The notes beneath the pieces were generated by a model. The model saw only the letters and a list, made by a program, of their open reading frames with translations. It searched no databases and was not told the DNA's origin. From the NCBI RefSeq assembly GCF_000472525.1, contig NZ_AWZT01000057.1, positions 1-37,923 of the forward strand: a DNA stretch of 37,923 bases. The letters run 5' to 3'. Every line of letters begins with the position of its first letter. Positions within the stretch are counted from its first letter, which is position 1. The position numbers and the translations under genes are program-made. Source of the stretch: Paraburkholderia dilworthii. GTDB taxonomy: Bacteria; Pseudomonadota; Gammaproteobacteria; Burkholderiales; Burkholderiaceae. Positions 1 to 6,783 of this stretch are shown one piece after another.

Positions 1-24
1 CTTTTTTCGGCCCGCTGCGGCCCC

Positions 25-52
25 AAGCTAGGGCAAGCGTCTTGGCCCTAGG
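25..52. other. imperfect hairpin near the window edge
   Basis: CTAGGGC-AAG and CTTGGCCCTAG form an inverted repeat with one bulged base around a three-base loop. It follows a run of six T at bases 2-7. It may be the tail of a terminator region for a gene outside the window; no function is proven. Confidence 0.35.
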
Positions 53-62
53 GTGGTGTTGA

Positions 63-84
63 CCAGGTCGCACCTGGCATTTTT
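63..84 (+). terminator. intrinsic terminator, plus strand
   Basis: CCAGGT-CGC-ACCTGG is a perfect six-pair stem with a three-base loop, followed by CATTTTT. On the plus strand this is a standard Rho-independent terminator, so a plus-strand gene probably ends left of the window. It converges on the minus-strand gene at 200-709. Confidence 0.5.
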
Positions 85-199
85 ACTTCTTCCGCAGCCT
101 TGTCGTCGTGGCCGAAAGTTACCCGGCGCTGGACGCAGGGCGGGGCAGAAAAAGCGCTGATTGCTCCTTAAGGTTTATCAATTTTGCATCTAGTAAAGC

Positions 200-709
200 T
201 CACGTTCTGCGAGTTTGCCGAGCAAATGGATTGATTGGCTGGACCTTCTCCCCGTCTTTTACTCGCTCGAGAAGCTGCACCTTGCCCCAATCAGCCGATA
301 TTGCTTCCAGCTCGCGGACGACGTTTGACTCCAACGGTTGCAGACCAGCGTCACCCTGAAAGTTCGATTTGAATGCGTGGAGGAGACGATTCTGAAGGAG
401 GCGGGTTACGCCCTCGATTCGCCCTCGCGTGTCTGAGTCGGTGAACATCACCGACTGCGGTGAAAACGGGTCGTAGTAAATCAGGTTGGGATACTCGGTG
501 TTCACCGCGACCTTTGGCGCGTCACTGATGAGCAGCGAGCCTAGCAGTTGTACTGAACCCTTCATGCCTTTCGGAGTTTTGAATACCCATACCCGGTTGG
601 GTAGCCGCTCTTTGAGTTCAAGAATCTTCGTGTCGTTGGAACCAAAGTAGCCAACTTGGCCGTTCTTCAGGTTCTGTTCCAGCTTCTGCCAGTAGTAAAA
701 GATATCCAT
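200..709 (-). CDS. hypothetical protein, possible PUA/EVE-like fold
   Basis: This 169-residue protein is not recognised with certainty. It has no signal peptide or membrane segment. The N-terminal half (MDIFYYWQKLEQ, then VGYFGS, VWVFKTPKG and VQLLGSLLISD at about residues 40-65) alternates short strands and loops. That pattern is loosely reminiscent of PUA/EVE-type small domains. This is a visual impression, not a domain hit. A helical second half ends in a basic tail. The ATG at 709 is preceded by TAGGAA, a close but usable ribosome site. It is the last minus-strand gene of the accessory region visible here and sits beyond the decayed stretch at 720-1340. A role as transposon cargo is inferred from position only. 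Confidence 0.6.
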   Translation of the reverse strand: MDIFYYWQKLEQNLKNGQVGYFGSNDTKILELKERLPNRVWVFKTPKGMKGSVQLLGSLLISDAPKVAVNTEYPNLIYYDPFSPQSVMFTDSDTRGRIEGVTRLLQNRLLHAFKSNFQGDAGLQPLESNVVRELEAISADWGKVQLLERVKDGEKVQPINPFARQTRRT

Positions 710-981
710 TTCCTACACACCCACCCTCGCCAACCGCAGTCACATGCGACGACGTAATCGTATCAACAGCGCCGTCCGGTCTGGAAAAGCAAAAGGACTC
801 AGTTCGTAGCGTACCCGCCGATATGACAGCGGCACCATCACGGAAAAATGAGGCCAAGCAGTGCAATATTGTAACGAGGTCGGACGAGCGCTCGGCTGGG
901 ACCTGCCAATGTACGGTTGGTCGCCGAGGCCCGACACGACTGAGGACGTTGGCGAAGGCCATGTCGCAGGGAAAACTGAAC

Positions 982-1023
982 GCATACCGCCGCGACTTCG
1001 GCGACGGTCATCATGTCGTTCAT
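982..1023 (-). pseudogene. remnant 5' end of a third excisionase-like HTH gene
   Basis: After a good ribosome site (GGGGAG, five bases from ATG) the frame reads MNDMMTVAEVAAV. This matches the start of the intact HTH gene at 2156-2395 (MNQTMTVAEVAVM). After about 13 codons the similarity stops and no frame restores the rest of the HTH fold. The upstream leader is also duplicated (1024-1113). The rest of 720-1340 holds no gene I can support; the long frames there lack protein-like composition. Confidence 0.55.
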
Positions 1024-1113
1024 GTTTGCTCCCCTGAAACAGTCAGCGAGCCGGCGTAGGCGACACCATTGGAACCTCACGCAGAGTCTGCGACGAATCG
1101 ATGCACGTTCGAG
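1024..1113 (-). repeat. leader repeat, copy 1 (upstream of broken HTH gene)
   Basis: Read on the minus strand, this leader aligns over about 90 bases with 2396-2486, upstream of the intact HTH gene. Shared blocks are CTCGAAC-TGCATCG-TTCGTCGCAG at the distal end and GGAGCAAACATG at the start codon. The distances from the CTCGAAC block to the ATG (90 and 91 bases) are almost identical. The inverted repeat that is perfect in copy 2 (CGAACC/GGTTCG) is damaged here. Confidence 0.6.
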
Positions 1114-1130
1114 TCTGCCACCTCCTAGGC

Positions 1131-1160
1131 GTACTGCACCTTTTGCGAAAAGTGCAGTAC
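1131..1160. repeat. 30-bp nearly perfect palindrome
   Basis: GTACTGCAC and GTGCAGTAC form nine perfect pairs. The interior CTTTT-GCG-AAAAG adds further pairing with a single bulged base, so the whole 30-base segment can fold into one long hairpin. There is no T-run after it on either strand, so it does not look like a terminator. It lies in the decayed interval between two small-gene blocks. It could be a recombination site or an operator; neither can be shown from sequence. Confidence 0.6.
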
Positions 1161-1251
1161 CGCGAAAGCCGTTTCCAAAAGGCGTAGCGCAAGTGAAGTG
1201 CATCGAGGATGACGCCGACGTTACTGCTGAAATTGACTGTGCCGCCCGGCA

Positions 1252-1449
1252 GAGCTGATGGTCACGCTGGTGTCGGACCCGCTCGCGCGAATACTCATGC
1301 GTCACCGAGTCATTAAGGACCTGTTCCCCAAGACGCACTCGTTAATCAGCGAGCGCACCATCCCGTATTCGGCTGATGTCTGCCGTCGCAATGACTCGGC
1401 GCCCTGACTCACGTCCGCCTGGACATAATCCGACTATCACGCGCAGCAT
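1252..1449 (-). pseudogene. small conserved-type gene broken by in-frame TAA
   Basis: The ATG at 1449 overlaps the stop of the preceding gene (TAATG) and has a strong GGAGG six bases upstream. The frame reads MLRVIVGLCPGGRESGRR, then IATADISRIRDGALAD, then TAA at 1342-1344. In the same frame it continues RVRLGEQVLNDSVTHEYS without a further stop for a long distance. The break falls in GALAD-(TAA)-RVRLGEQ, where a TAC or TAT tyrosine codon would restore a continuous chain. I therefore read it as a nonsense-mutated gene rather than a genuine 35-residue peptide. Further down, protein-like stretches appear in other frames, suggesting added frameshifts. The function is unknown; it was once the last gene of the overlapping operon 1449-2395. 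Confidence 0.5.
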
Positions 1450-1727
1450 TACCTGCCTCCAGTGACCTTGCGAACGCGCTCCGCGAGCGCGACTGCTTCG
1501 CTTGGCGACATCGGCAACGGCCCACGCGGCGCTATGTTCAAGACCCAGTCGGCCAACTGGGTCACAAGCGATGCATCGTCTGCGTTCAGCCCGAGCGCCG
1601 ACAACGATTGCGCCAACGATTCCAATTCCGGAGAACAGCAATAAATCGCATCAAAAGCGGCACGTACGCGCGTAGACTCGGTTAGCTCGGCATCGCGTGC
1701 ATCGGCAATCAGATTCTCGTATCGCAT
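1449..1727 (-). CDS. small hypothetical protein (92 aa) in overlapping operon
   Basis: This is a 92-residue soluble, mostly helical acidic protein beginning MRYENLIADARDAEL. I chose the ATG at 1727 because GGAGC lies five to six bases upstream; the longer frame from 1829 starts in the neighbour's coding sequence and has unlike composition. It overlaps the end of the 64-residue gene (stop at 1709) by 19 bases, and its own stop overlaps the next start (TAATG), so translation is coupled on both sides. No domain is recognised. Its position after an excisionase-like HTH gene resembles small regulator modules of genomic islands, but no toxin or antitoxin signature is visible. Confidence 0.6.
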   Translation of the reverse strand: MRYENLIADARDAELTESTRVRAAFDAIYCCSPELESLAQSLSALGLNADDASLVTQLADWVLNIAPRGPLPMSPSEAVALAERVRKVTGGR

Positions 1728-1903
1728 ATCAGCTCCAGCTTTGACTTGAGTTCCGCGAGCACCGCGGGCTTGCTCACGCCGTGGAGGTGTGCCCTGCACG
1801 CTAGGCTCTCGCGGCACCAAATGGGGCAATGAAGATAATCACCATCTAGCGCCAGCCACGCAGCGGACTTGCGGCGCAAAACTTCACTCCATATCTGCAT
1901 CAC
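1709..1903 (-). CDS. small cysteine-containing hypothetical protein (64 aa)
   Basis: This 64-residue protein starts at GTG 1903 or, one codon later, at ATG 1900. The upstream HTH gene stops with TGA at 1900-1902, inside this start region, so the two are translationally coupled. Four cysteines are present, two of them in DYLHCPIWCRESLACRAH, which could bind a metal but is not a recognised zinc motif. It has no signal peptide or membrane segment. It is the middle member of a tight gene set (HTH, this gene, the 92-residue gene). Function unknown; a partner role to the HTH protein is inferred only from the overlaps. Confidence 0.5.
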   Translation of the reverse strand: MMQIWSEVLRRKSAAWLALDGDYLHCPIWCRESLACRAHLHGVSKPAVLAELKSKLELICDTRI

Positions 1904-2112
1904 AGCCCAGGCGGTTCGTCCTCCTCCGTCTGAGTGTCGAGATATCGCCTTACCCTTTCGTCCAACTCTTGCCGGTAACGCCTGACGGACCCTTCATCGA
2001 CGATGTACTCGCCGTCATGGCCGAGCGCACCGTCAAGGTCTCCGTTTTCCAGCAGACGTCTAACGTGCGACCGGCTCACAAATAGGAACCTCGCGACTTC
2101 GGCGATGGTCAT
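1900..2112 (-). CDS. excisionase-family HTH DNA-binding protein
   Basis: This 70-residue protein starts MTIAEVARFLFVSRSHVRR. That is the winged helix-turn-helix of the excisionase/MerR-like HTH_17 family (residues about 1-50): helix, turn at VSRSH, recognition helix VRRLLENGDL, then the short wing GEYIVDE. The tail RYRQELDERVRRYL is an amphipathic helix typical of small island regulators and some antitoxins. The start has GGAGG seven bases upstream. It is a paralogue of the next gene upstream (2156-2395) and of the remnant at 982-1023. Family members act as recombination directionality factors or as antitoxins and repressors; which applies here cannot be decided. Confidence 0.7.
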   Translation of the reverse strand: MTIAEVARFLFVSRSHVRRLLENGDLDGALGHDGEYIVDEGSVRRYRQELDERVRRYLDTQTEEDEPPGL

Positions 2113-2155
2113 ACTTAGCCTCCACTACAGGCGGGCCACAGAAGCCAGTCCGCAG

Positions 2156-2395
2156 TCACTTCTGTTTGTCATAGATTCCAGCTTCCTGCGACTCGCGCGC
2201 GAGTTCTTCCAGCGCTTTGCCACCACGCCGTCTTGCTTCCAAACGGTACGCCTCAGCATCTTGGCGTGCGACCGTGTGTGTGCCATTCGCATCTGCGCAT
2301 GCAGGTAACTTGCCGTCGCGGACTAGCTTCACGACATACTTCGACGTCACATTTAGCATCACCGCTACTTCGGCGACAGTCATCGTTTGATTCAT
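2156..2395 (-). CDS. excisionase-family HTH DNA-binding protein, paralogue
   Basis: This 79-residue protein opens MNQTMTVAEVAVMLNVTSKY, the same HTH_17 fold as its neighbour: helix, turn at NVTSK, recognition helix YVVKLVRDGKLPA, then a wing (THTVARQDAEAYRL). A charged C-terminal helix follows (EARRRGGKALEELARESQEA). The ATG at 2395 has GGAG five bases upstream. It lies 43 bases before the second HTH gene, in the same direction. Its ~90-base leader is duplicated upstream of the broken copy at 1023 and contains a perfect CGAACC-N6-GGTTCG inverted repeat. That is a plausible autoregulatory operator, by inference. Confidence 0.7.
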   Translation of the reverse strand: MNQTMTVAEVAVMLNVTSKYVVKLVRDGKLPACADANGTHTVARQDAEAYRLEARRRGGKALEELARESQEAGIYDKQK

Positions 2396-2486
2396 GTTTG
2401 CTCCAATAGGAACAGTGGGCGAACCAGCGCGGTCACCGCCTTTCGACTCTCATGCAGCGCCTGCGACGAACCGATGCAGGTTCGAG
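2396..2486 (-). repeat. leader repeat, copy 2, with inverted repeat
   Basis: This is the partner of 1024-1113. It contains CGAACC-GATGCA-GGTTCG (plus-strand 2467-2484), six perfect pairs around six bases, about 70 bases before the HTH start codon. Just beyond it, in the end of the 107-residue gene, the minus strand reads GCTCAGTTGGTAGCAGG, which resembles a tRNA D-arm. No complete tRNA can be folded. The conserved spacing to the ATG suggests a functional leader or operator. Confidence 0.55.
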
Positions 2487-2504
2487 CCCGCGTTCAGTTG
2501 CCTG

Positions 2505-2828
2505 CTACCAACTGAGCAACGCTCGCAGCCGTTCGACAAGCCAGTCCGCTTCCACAACGCTCACCCAGCCTTTGCCGTCAATGGCGCGTCTTATTCGGTG
2601 CAACGTGACCTCGAAAGAATGCTGCGGATACGTTGCTGCGTCCTTCCGAGCCTTTGCGACTAGCTGCTGCGCGAGGTCTTCGCACACCTGCCATCGTTCG
2701 AACCGCTCGTCGTCGGTCTGCCCGACGACAACCTTTCCGTTAATGAGGCGACCGACGAGTTTAGGCTGCTTGCCCGGGACAGAGGCTGGCCACACGTCTC
2801 GAGGAAATTCATCAGGTACGTTTCGCAT
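2505..2828 (-). CDS. conserved-type hypothetical protein (107 aa)
   Basis: This 107-residue soluble protein starts MRNVPDEFPRDVWPASVPG and continues with KQPKLVGRLINGKVVVG, an acidic ERFERWQVCEDLAQQL helix, and a C-terminal GWVSVVEADWLVERL. The layout (EFPR near the start, QPKL, a W-x-x-CEDLAQQL helix, a tryptophan-rich end) is one I associate with small island proteins of Burkholderia; I know no function or domain name. The ATG at 2828 was preferred because the longer frame from 2933 runs back through the upstream gene. It overlaps the 341-residue gene's stop by 17 bases, so the two form one operon. Confidence 0.6.
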   Translation of the reverse strand: MRNVPDEFPRDVWPASVPGKQPKLVGRLINGKVVVGQTDDERFERWQVCEDLAQQLVAKARKDAATYPQHSFEVTLHRIRRAIDGKGWVSVVEADWLVERLRALLSW

Positions 2829-3837
2829 TGGTGAGATGAGCGATGACTTGCTCAGTAATATCAATAAGGCCTTCGTGATTTTTGCCCGCAGGCATTGTCT
2901 TCGAAGTAAGCGTCGCACCGGGCGCAGCAACAACGCGGATGCGGATAACTTCGCCGTCGACTAGGATTTGCACGCAAGCCTCCAGCATCGGCGCTGCGCT
3001 TCCAGACGTGTGTCGTTCAACAAAAAGCGTAAAGCTGCGCAGGTCCGGGTATGGGCCCAGCGGCCATTCATATCCGTGTACGTGAAGGGCCTCGGACGCA
3101 CGCTCCCAGAGCGGTCTGCGTGGGTCAATTTCTGCGACAGTGATGTACAGGGGCTCAACGCCCGCCGGCTCGGTCTCGTGTTCACCCTCATAAACCTTAA
3201 CGGCGGTTCGCGACCACTCAGCCGCCCACGCCGCAGCGGCCTGCTCCAGCACTTTGAAATCATCGTCGTCGGCCAGCATATCGAGCGGAATGCGGTCACC
3301 GAGATTGCCATTCCGCGACGTCAAAAAATCGAGACGGCTCAGCGGAGGCGCAGGCACGATAATTTGGCAGATTGTTTGCAGCCGACGCAGGTTGTGGGCA
3401 GCGTCTGCCAAGACGGCGGGAACGTATTGAACGCCGTCGACTTCAACACTAAACAGACTGCCATCGTTGAGCAACTTCTCGAGTCGCTTCTCGGTCACAC
3501 CGATTCGCCGCCTGAACTCAGTGGGTGGCAGCAGCTCGCCACTTGCAATCATCGCGCGACGGCCTTCGAGTGCTTGCTGCCAAAGGTATCCGCGCAAGAC
3601 GTCGCCGCCAACATCTTCGCCGGCGTCGAGGTAGGCTTCACGAACAATGTGTTCGATGCGAACAATTACGTAGTCGGGAAGTTGCTGATACGTGCTGCGG
3701 TCCGTTGGCGGTAGACGGAACTTGTTTGCAGCGATTTTGCGCACAAGCGAAGACGCGACGAATTGAGGCAGGTCATAGATAGCGTCGATGCGTCGCATGG
3801 CAATGTCCCAACCGCTGTTAGCCACGTGTGACTCCAT
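2812..3837 (-). CDS. HTH protein with MbcA/ParS/Xre-like middle domain
   Basis: This 341-residue protein has three visible parts. Residues 1-95 are helical (MESHVANSGWDIAMRRIDAI onward). Residues about 100-145 (LLPPTEFRRRIGVTEKRLE, then LFSVEVDGVQYVPAVLAD) resemble the HTH-plus-wing of small Xre/MerR-like proteins. Residues about 165-210 (LTSRNGNLGDRIPLDMLAD, then LEQAAAAWAAEW) have the NLG-x-x-x-PL-x-x-L signature of the antitoxin Xre/MbcA/ParS toxin-binding fold. The last ~130 residues match nothing I know. No adjacent RES or other toxin is seen. The start could also be M14 (3798); neither has a strong ribosome site. It probably begins the operon that continues with the 107-residue gene. 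Confidence 0.6.
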   Translation of the reverse strand: MESHVANSGWDIAMRRIDAIYDLPQFVASSLVRKIAANKFRLPPTDRSTYQQLPDYVIVRIEHIVREAYLDAGEDVGGDVLRGYLWQQALEGRRAMIASGELLPPTEFRRRIGVTEKRLEKLLNDGSLFSVEVDGVQYVPAVLADAAHNLRRLQTICQIIVPAPPLSRLDFLTSRNGNLGDRIPLDMLADDDDFKVLEQAAAAWAAEWSRTAVKVYEGEHETEPAGVEPLYITVAEIDPRRPLWERASEALHVHGYEWPLGPYPDLRSFTLFVERHTSGSAAPMLEACVQILVDGEVIRIRVVAAPGATLTSKTMPAGKNHEGLIDITEQVIAHLTNAKRT

Positions 3838-3940
3838 GCATGGATGACAACATCACTACGCGCTCCGGCATTTACAACTGCTAGCGACGGCACTTGGCGG
3901 TTTTGCCGCGTTATAACCGCGAGCCAACTCGCGTGGACCG

Positions 3941-4729
3941 CTACACTTCGACGACCAGTTGCGCATTGAATGTTGGGTTTTCCCATTCCAGTTTGTCCGG
4001 CGATTCTGCATATTGTCGATTGCGCGCGTACCCTCGCGGATTTGCAATCACGCGGCACTTACCCACTGTGTAATCGAAAGAGTCATGGACGTGGCCGTGG
4101 ACCCACAGGTCAGCTTGCTCGACAAGCGGCGTGAGGTCGCTGACAAAGGCTGCATTTAGCAGGTCGCCCGCATAGCGAGGATGCACTGACTGTGGATGCG
4201 GCCCATGATGCGTCACAACGACAGTTTTCCCGCCGAAGGGAAATGCAAGTTGTTGCTGCAGCCAAGTCCGAGATTTCATGTGCTCAGCGCGAGCGATGGC
4301 TGGCGTGAAATTGCCGCCGTCCCCGACGCGAATGGCGATATGGTCGCTAAGGCAACGCTCCGCCTCGCGCATCGCTGAGGTGGCGTTGCCATTGAGTTCA
4401 TAGTCTGTCCACAGGCATGCGCCCAGAATCCGGAGACCACCCAAGGCAACCGCATTGCGCTCAAGGTAGTGGATGTTTGACCCGGCTGCGACCCTAGCGA
4501 TTTCCGCGGTGACGCCGTAGTAGTGTGCCGCATACCCTTCGTGGTTTCCATGTACGTAGTAGACGGGCACGGGCCAGTCCGCGAACGCTTTGATTGCGTG
4601 CGTGTGTGAGTGAATATCGCCGGCTAGAATCAATGCGTCCGCATTCGGCACTGGCTCGATGACGCGGTAACCCACGAACCGATAGAGCATTTCCAGATGA
4701 AGGTCGGACGCAATCTGAAAGCGCATCAT
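3941..4729 (-). CDS. calcineurin-like metallophosphoesterase 1
   Basis: This 262-residue protein (261 if M2 is used) shows the full di-metal phosphoesterase motif set: ASDLHLE near residue 10, AGDIH near 37, GNHE near 61, VVTHHGPHP in the C-terminal third, and VHGHVH near 215. Family members hydrolyse phosphomono- or diesters; the substrate here is unknown. It has no signal peptide, so it is cytosolic. The start overlaps the preceding stop (ATGATGA at 4726-4729), making it the last gene of the tniQ2-distal operon. It is a clear paralogue of the enzyme at 6784-7563: both share WTDY, a near-identical LWVHGH-H block and KCRV. Its role could be nucleic-acid end processing or nucleotide signalling; neither is shown. 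Confidence 0.8.
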   Translation of the reverse strand: MMRFQIASDLHLEMLYRFVGYRVIEPVPNADALILAGDIHSHTHAIKAFADWPVPVYYVHGNHEGYAAHYYGVTAEIARVAAGSNIHYLERNAVALGGLRILGACLWTDYELNGNATSAMREAERCLSDHIAIRVGDGGNFTPAIARAEHMKSRTWLQQQLAFPFGGKTVVVTHHGPHPQSVHPRYAGDLLNAAFVSDLTPLVEQADLWVHGHVHDSFDYTVGKCRVIANPRGYARNRQYAESPDKLEWENPTFNAQLVVEV

Positions 4730-4989
4730 CGCTCTCTGGACGGGTTACTGGTAGCGCGTGGCTGCGCCAAAATTGCAATCGTGTCAGCGTTGACGCGGGC
4801 GGCCAGACGACATGCTTCGTCTAGCGGTATCTGCGGCAGGAACGGTGATGAATCGGCTGCCCATTCCATCAATCGTTCCACTGTTATGCGGTCGTGCGAC
4901 GAGGTAATCAATGCAGCCATACCCACGCCTACTATCTTGAACTGCCGGGTTTCCCTGACGGCCTTTGTCCGTTCTTCAGGCGTCGTCAT
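4726..4989 (-). CDS. BPSL0761-family-like small protein
   Basis: This 87-residue protein begins MTTPEERTKAVRETRQF. That is the start of the small BPSL0761 family seen in Burkholderia genomic islands; the similarity I recognise is confined to this N-terminal helix. The middle (FKIVGVGMAALITSSHDRIT) and the C-terminal helix differ from the family pattern. The ATG at 4989 was chosen because GGAG lies seven bases upstream; the longer frame from 5157 overlaps the previous gene extensively. It overlaps the upstream gene by 14 bases and the downstream phosphoesterase by four, so all three are translationally coupled. No function is known for the family. Confidence 0.55.
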   Translation of the reverse strand: MTTPEERTKAVRETRQFKIVGVGMAALITSSHDRITVERLMEWAADSSPFLPQIPLDEACRLAARVNADTIAILAQPRATSNPSRER

Positions 4990-5344
4990 GGCGCGCTCCA
5001 TGCAGAAACTCTTGAGTGACATCTTCCGAGGAGGCGACCGCATTGCGGAGACACCATTCGTGCCATACATACTCGCTGACGCCATCAAAGCCATCCGGTC
5101 CGATGAGCTGATAAATTCGACCCGAGACCGTCGTTCCTCGCAGGTCCTCACTGTCAAAGCTCACCATTGGCGAACTGACGCGTCCACTGTAGCTGGTCGC
5201 TTTCCTGCCGACAAAGTGAAGCGATGCGGCCGGATGTGCCACCATAATGCGCCACTGCAGGAGAACCACCAAGGGCTCTTCAAATAGCGAAGAGACTATG
5301 CTTACCGGCATATTTAGCTCGCGGCTAATGTTCCCTATTGACAC
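4976..5344 (-). CDS. hypothetical protein (up to 122 aa) after tniQ2
   Basis: This cytosolic-type protein starts 37 bases after tniQ2. The longest form starts at GTG 5344 (122 residues). The better conserved-looking part begins at M34 (5245), MVAHPAASLHFVGRKATSY, and contains GRVSSPMVSFD, a DLRG step and a GRIYQLIGPDG block before a WHEWCLRN segment. The alternating strands and the RGTTVSGRIYQL turn suggest a small beta-rich domain. I believe related proteins occur in Burkholderia islands, but I have no function. It overlaps the BPSL0761-like gene downstream. The start is uncertain because no candidate has a clean ribosome site. Confidence 0.5.
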   Translation of the reverse strand: MSIGNISRELNMPVSIVSSLFEEPLVVLLQWRIMVAHPAASLHFVGRKATSYSGRVSSPMVSFDSEDLRGTTVSGRIYQLIGPDGFDGVSEYVWHEWCLRNAVASSEDVTQEFLHGARHDDA

Positions 5345-5381
5345 CCTGAAACGAAAAGCTGAGGCTGCAATGAAGCGGCGT

Positions 5382-6680
5382 TCACTGCAGGTTTGAGCTC
5401 GTCTTCACCATGGCGCCAACCGGGGCCTCATCAACGAGGACGGCTGCGATTTCTTCCATGATGACCTCTCTCTTCCAACAGTTCAGATAGCACGCGGGGT
5501 CCTCCAAGATAGCTTTCATTTGATTTGGGGCGATAGACGGTCCAAAACGGTCCAGTGCTGCCCTAACGTCCGCTGTGAATTCCGCACGTCGGCTTGCAGC
5601 GAGCTGGGCCGTATAGGCTGAGTGTCGAGTCGAAATCTCTGCAGCCAAATTGGGGAAAGAGCGCCACACAAAGTTGGGGTCAACGTGCAACTGCAACGCT
5701 AGTCCGCGAACAGATTGTGGCGGAAACGAAGTCAGCGCCTGATTCAACGACTCGATGACCCGTTCCTTCTGGTCAGTGCGACGAGCGCGAGCGCGATATG
5801 GCTCGAAAGCGAGCTGCTCGGACAAAGCCAACTTGTCCCGGGAAAACACGTTTGTCACGAATAACTCCTCAGCCGTGGCTCCGGTGTGCAGACCCGACCT
5901 GAAATAAAACATGAGCGACGGCGGTATGCGCCCAGCGCAATATTCGTTACAGAGTCCAGTCGGCATTGCTAGAGCGCGGCCCATCTGATGGCTGGACCCT
6001 GCAAAGAAAACATCACGTAAGGCACAGGCTATCTCACTGCCTGGAATCAGAGTCTGTGAATCCTTCAAAGCGGCCGGTAACCGAAGCATCTCCTCGCAGA
6101 ACCTAGCGTAGTAGAGACCGATGTGCGCGGGCTCAGCATCGCCGATTGAGCTCTCTTGTCCCAACCAACGGCCGCAATAACGGCAGCACCCGACACGCGC
6201 CTTGAATGACATCCAATCCTGCCTGCATCGGCAACAGATGGGACACGCCACTTCCAGTCGCCTATCGTGCTTGGGGCACCATTCAACGTCAGTCAATCGC
6301 CAAACTAGAGGCTCATAGGTGTCGCCGGTTGTCGAATGCTCCTCCTGAAGACATAACGGACACCACTTTCGATGAGGGTCAATCAAAGAACGCGGCGCAA
6401 GTACTCCACGGAACGGCAGTAGCGTGCAAGTCCGTAACAGCCGGTTACCAAAGAGTCTAACGAACGTCTCTGACCATGCTTCCGCCGCCCGTCCAATCCC
6501 TTCCACTACGGACATCCTAGTTAAGCGCGGCCGATGGCTGCCGGCATCCGATGCAGGGGCGATAACTTCACGGTAGTAATCGATGTATGCCAAGCTGTTC
6601 AATTCCGCTTGCCTCACGGCGAAGCTGGACAGTTGCTCGACTCGTCCCGAGCCCATGCCACGTGGCATGTCGTGAATCAT
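5382..6680 (-). CDS. tniQ2: TniQ/TnsD-like target-selector protein 2
   Basis: This 432-residue protein has the TniQ zinc-finger arrangement: WCPLC (C107, C110), then WCPKH (C135, H138), CPIC (C146, C149) and CCRYCGRWLG (about C166, C169). The N-terminal region carries the fold typical of TniQ. The C-terminal ~150 residues contain a helical, HTH-like part, as in TnsD-type selectors that read a DNA target. TniQ/TnsD proteins recruit the AAA+ regulator TnsC to the chosen site. The ATG at 6680 was preferred to the GTG at 6710 because AGGAGGG lies directly upstream. It is separated from tniQ1 by an opposite-strand phosphoesterase gene and is clearly diverged from tniQ1, so it is not a recent duplicate. 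Confidence 0.8.
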   Translation of the reverse strand: MIHDMPRGMGSGRVEQLSSFAVRQAELNSLAYIDYYREVIAPASDAGSHRPRLTRMSVVEGIGRAAEAWSETFVRLFGNRLLRTCTLLPFRGVLAPRSLIDPHRKWCPLCLQEEHSTTGDTYEPLVWRLTDVEWCPKHDRRLEVACPICCRCRQDWMSFKARVGCCRYCGRWLGQESSIGDAEPAHIGLYYARFCEEMLRLPAALKDSQTLIPGSEIACALRDVFFAGSSHQMGRALAMPTGLCNEYCAGRIPPSLMFYFRSGLHTGATAEELFVTNVFSRDKLALSEQLAFEPYRARARRTDQKERVIESLNQALTSFPPQSVRGLALQLHVDPNFVWRSFPNLAAEISTRHSAYTAQLAASRRAEFTADVRAALDRFGPSIAPNQMKAILEDPACYLNCWKREVIMEEIAAVLVDEAPVGAMVKTSSNLQ

Positions 6681-6741
6681 CTGCCCTCCTCGGTGCGTAC
6701 CACCTGCCACACAGTCAAACCTTGTGCTTACCTACGTCTTT

Positions 6742-6778
6742 TATAGTACATTTTTGGACAGAATGCTGCCCTAGGAGC
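6742..6778 (+). promoter_or_regulatory. -10 box and ribosome site of metallophosphoesterase 2
   Basis: TATAGT at 6742-6747 is a reasonable -10 box in an AT-rich stretch; the best -35-like hexamer, TTGTGC at 6722-6727, gives only 14 bases of spacing. AGGAGC at 6773-6778 is a clear ribosome site before the ATG at 6784. The divergent tniQ2 start lies at 6680, so the ~100-base interval serves both genes. Confidence 0.4.
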
Positions 6779-6783
6779 ACGCT

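Noticed and set aside
56..70. TGTTGACCAGG as transposon left terminus
   Set aside because: It begins TGT but lacks the CTACCA repeat of the right end, and the bases form a terminator stem instead.
97..117. CCTTGTCGTCG shared with 13424-13434, and TCGTGGCCGAAA resembling TCGTGGTAGAAA, as a possible left end
   Set aside because: Matches are short, in the wrong relative orientation for opposite transposon ends, and do not begin TGT.
740..1338. Several long minus-strand frames (such as 618-962 and 838-1338)
   Set aside because: They overlap one another in different frames with no ribosome sites. Only the HTH remnant and the read-through of the broken small gene look protein-like.
2470..2530. 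tRNA-like pieces: GGTTCGAGCC and a minus-strand D-arm GCTCAGTTGGTAGCAGG
   Set aside because: A six-pair acceptor-like stem and a D-arm can be drawn, but no anticodon arm or canonical T-loop fits in one orientation, and the D-arm-like part is the end of a coding frame.
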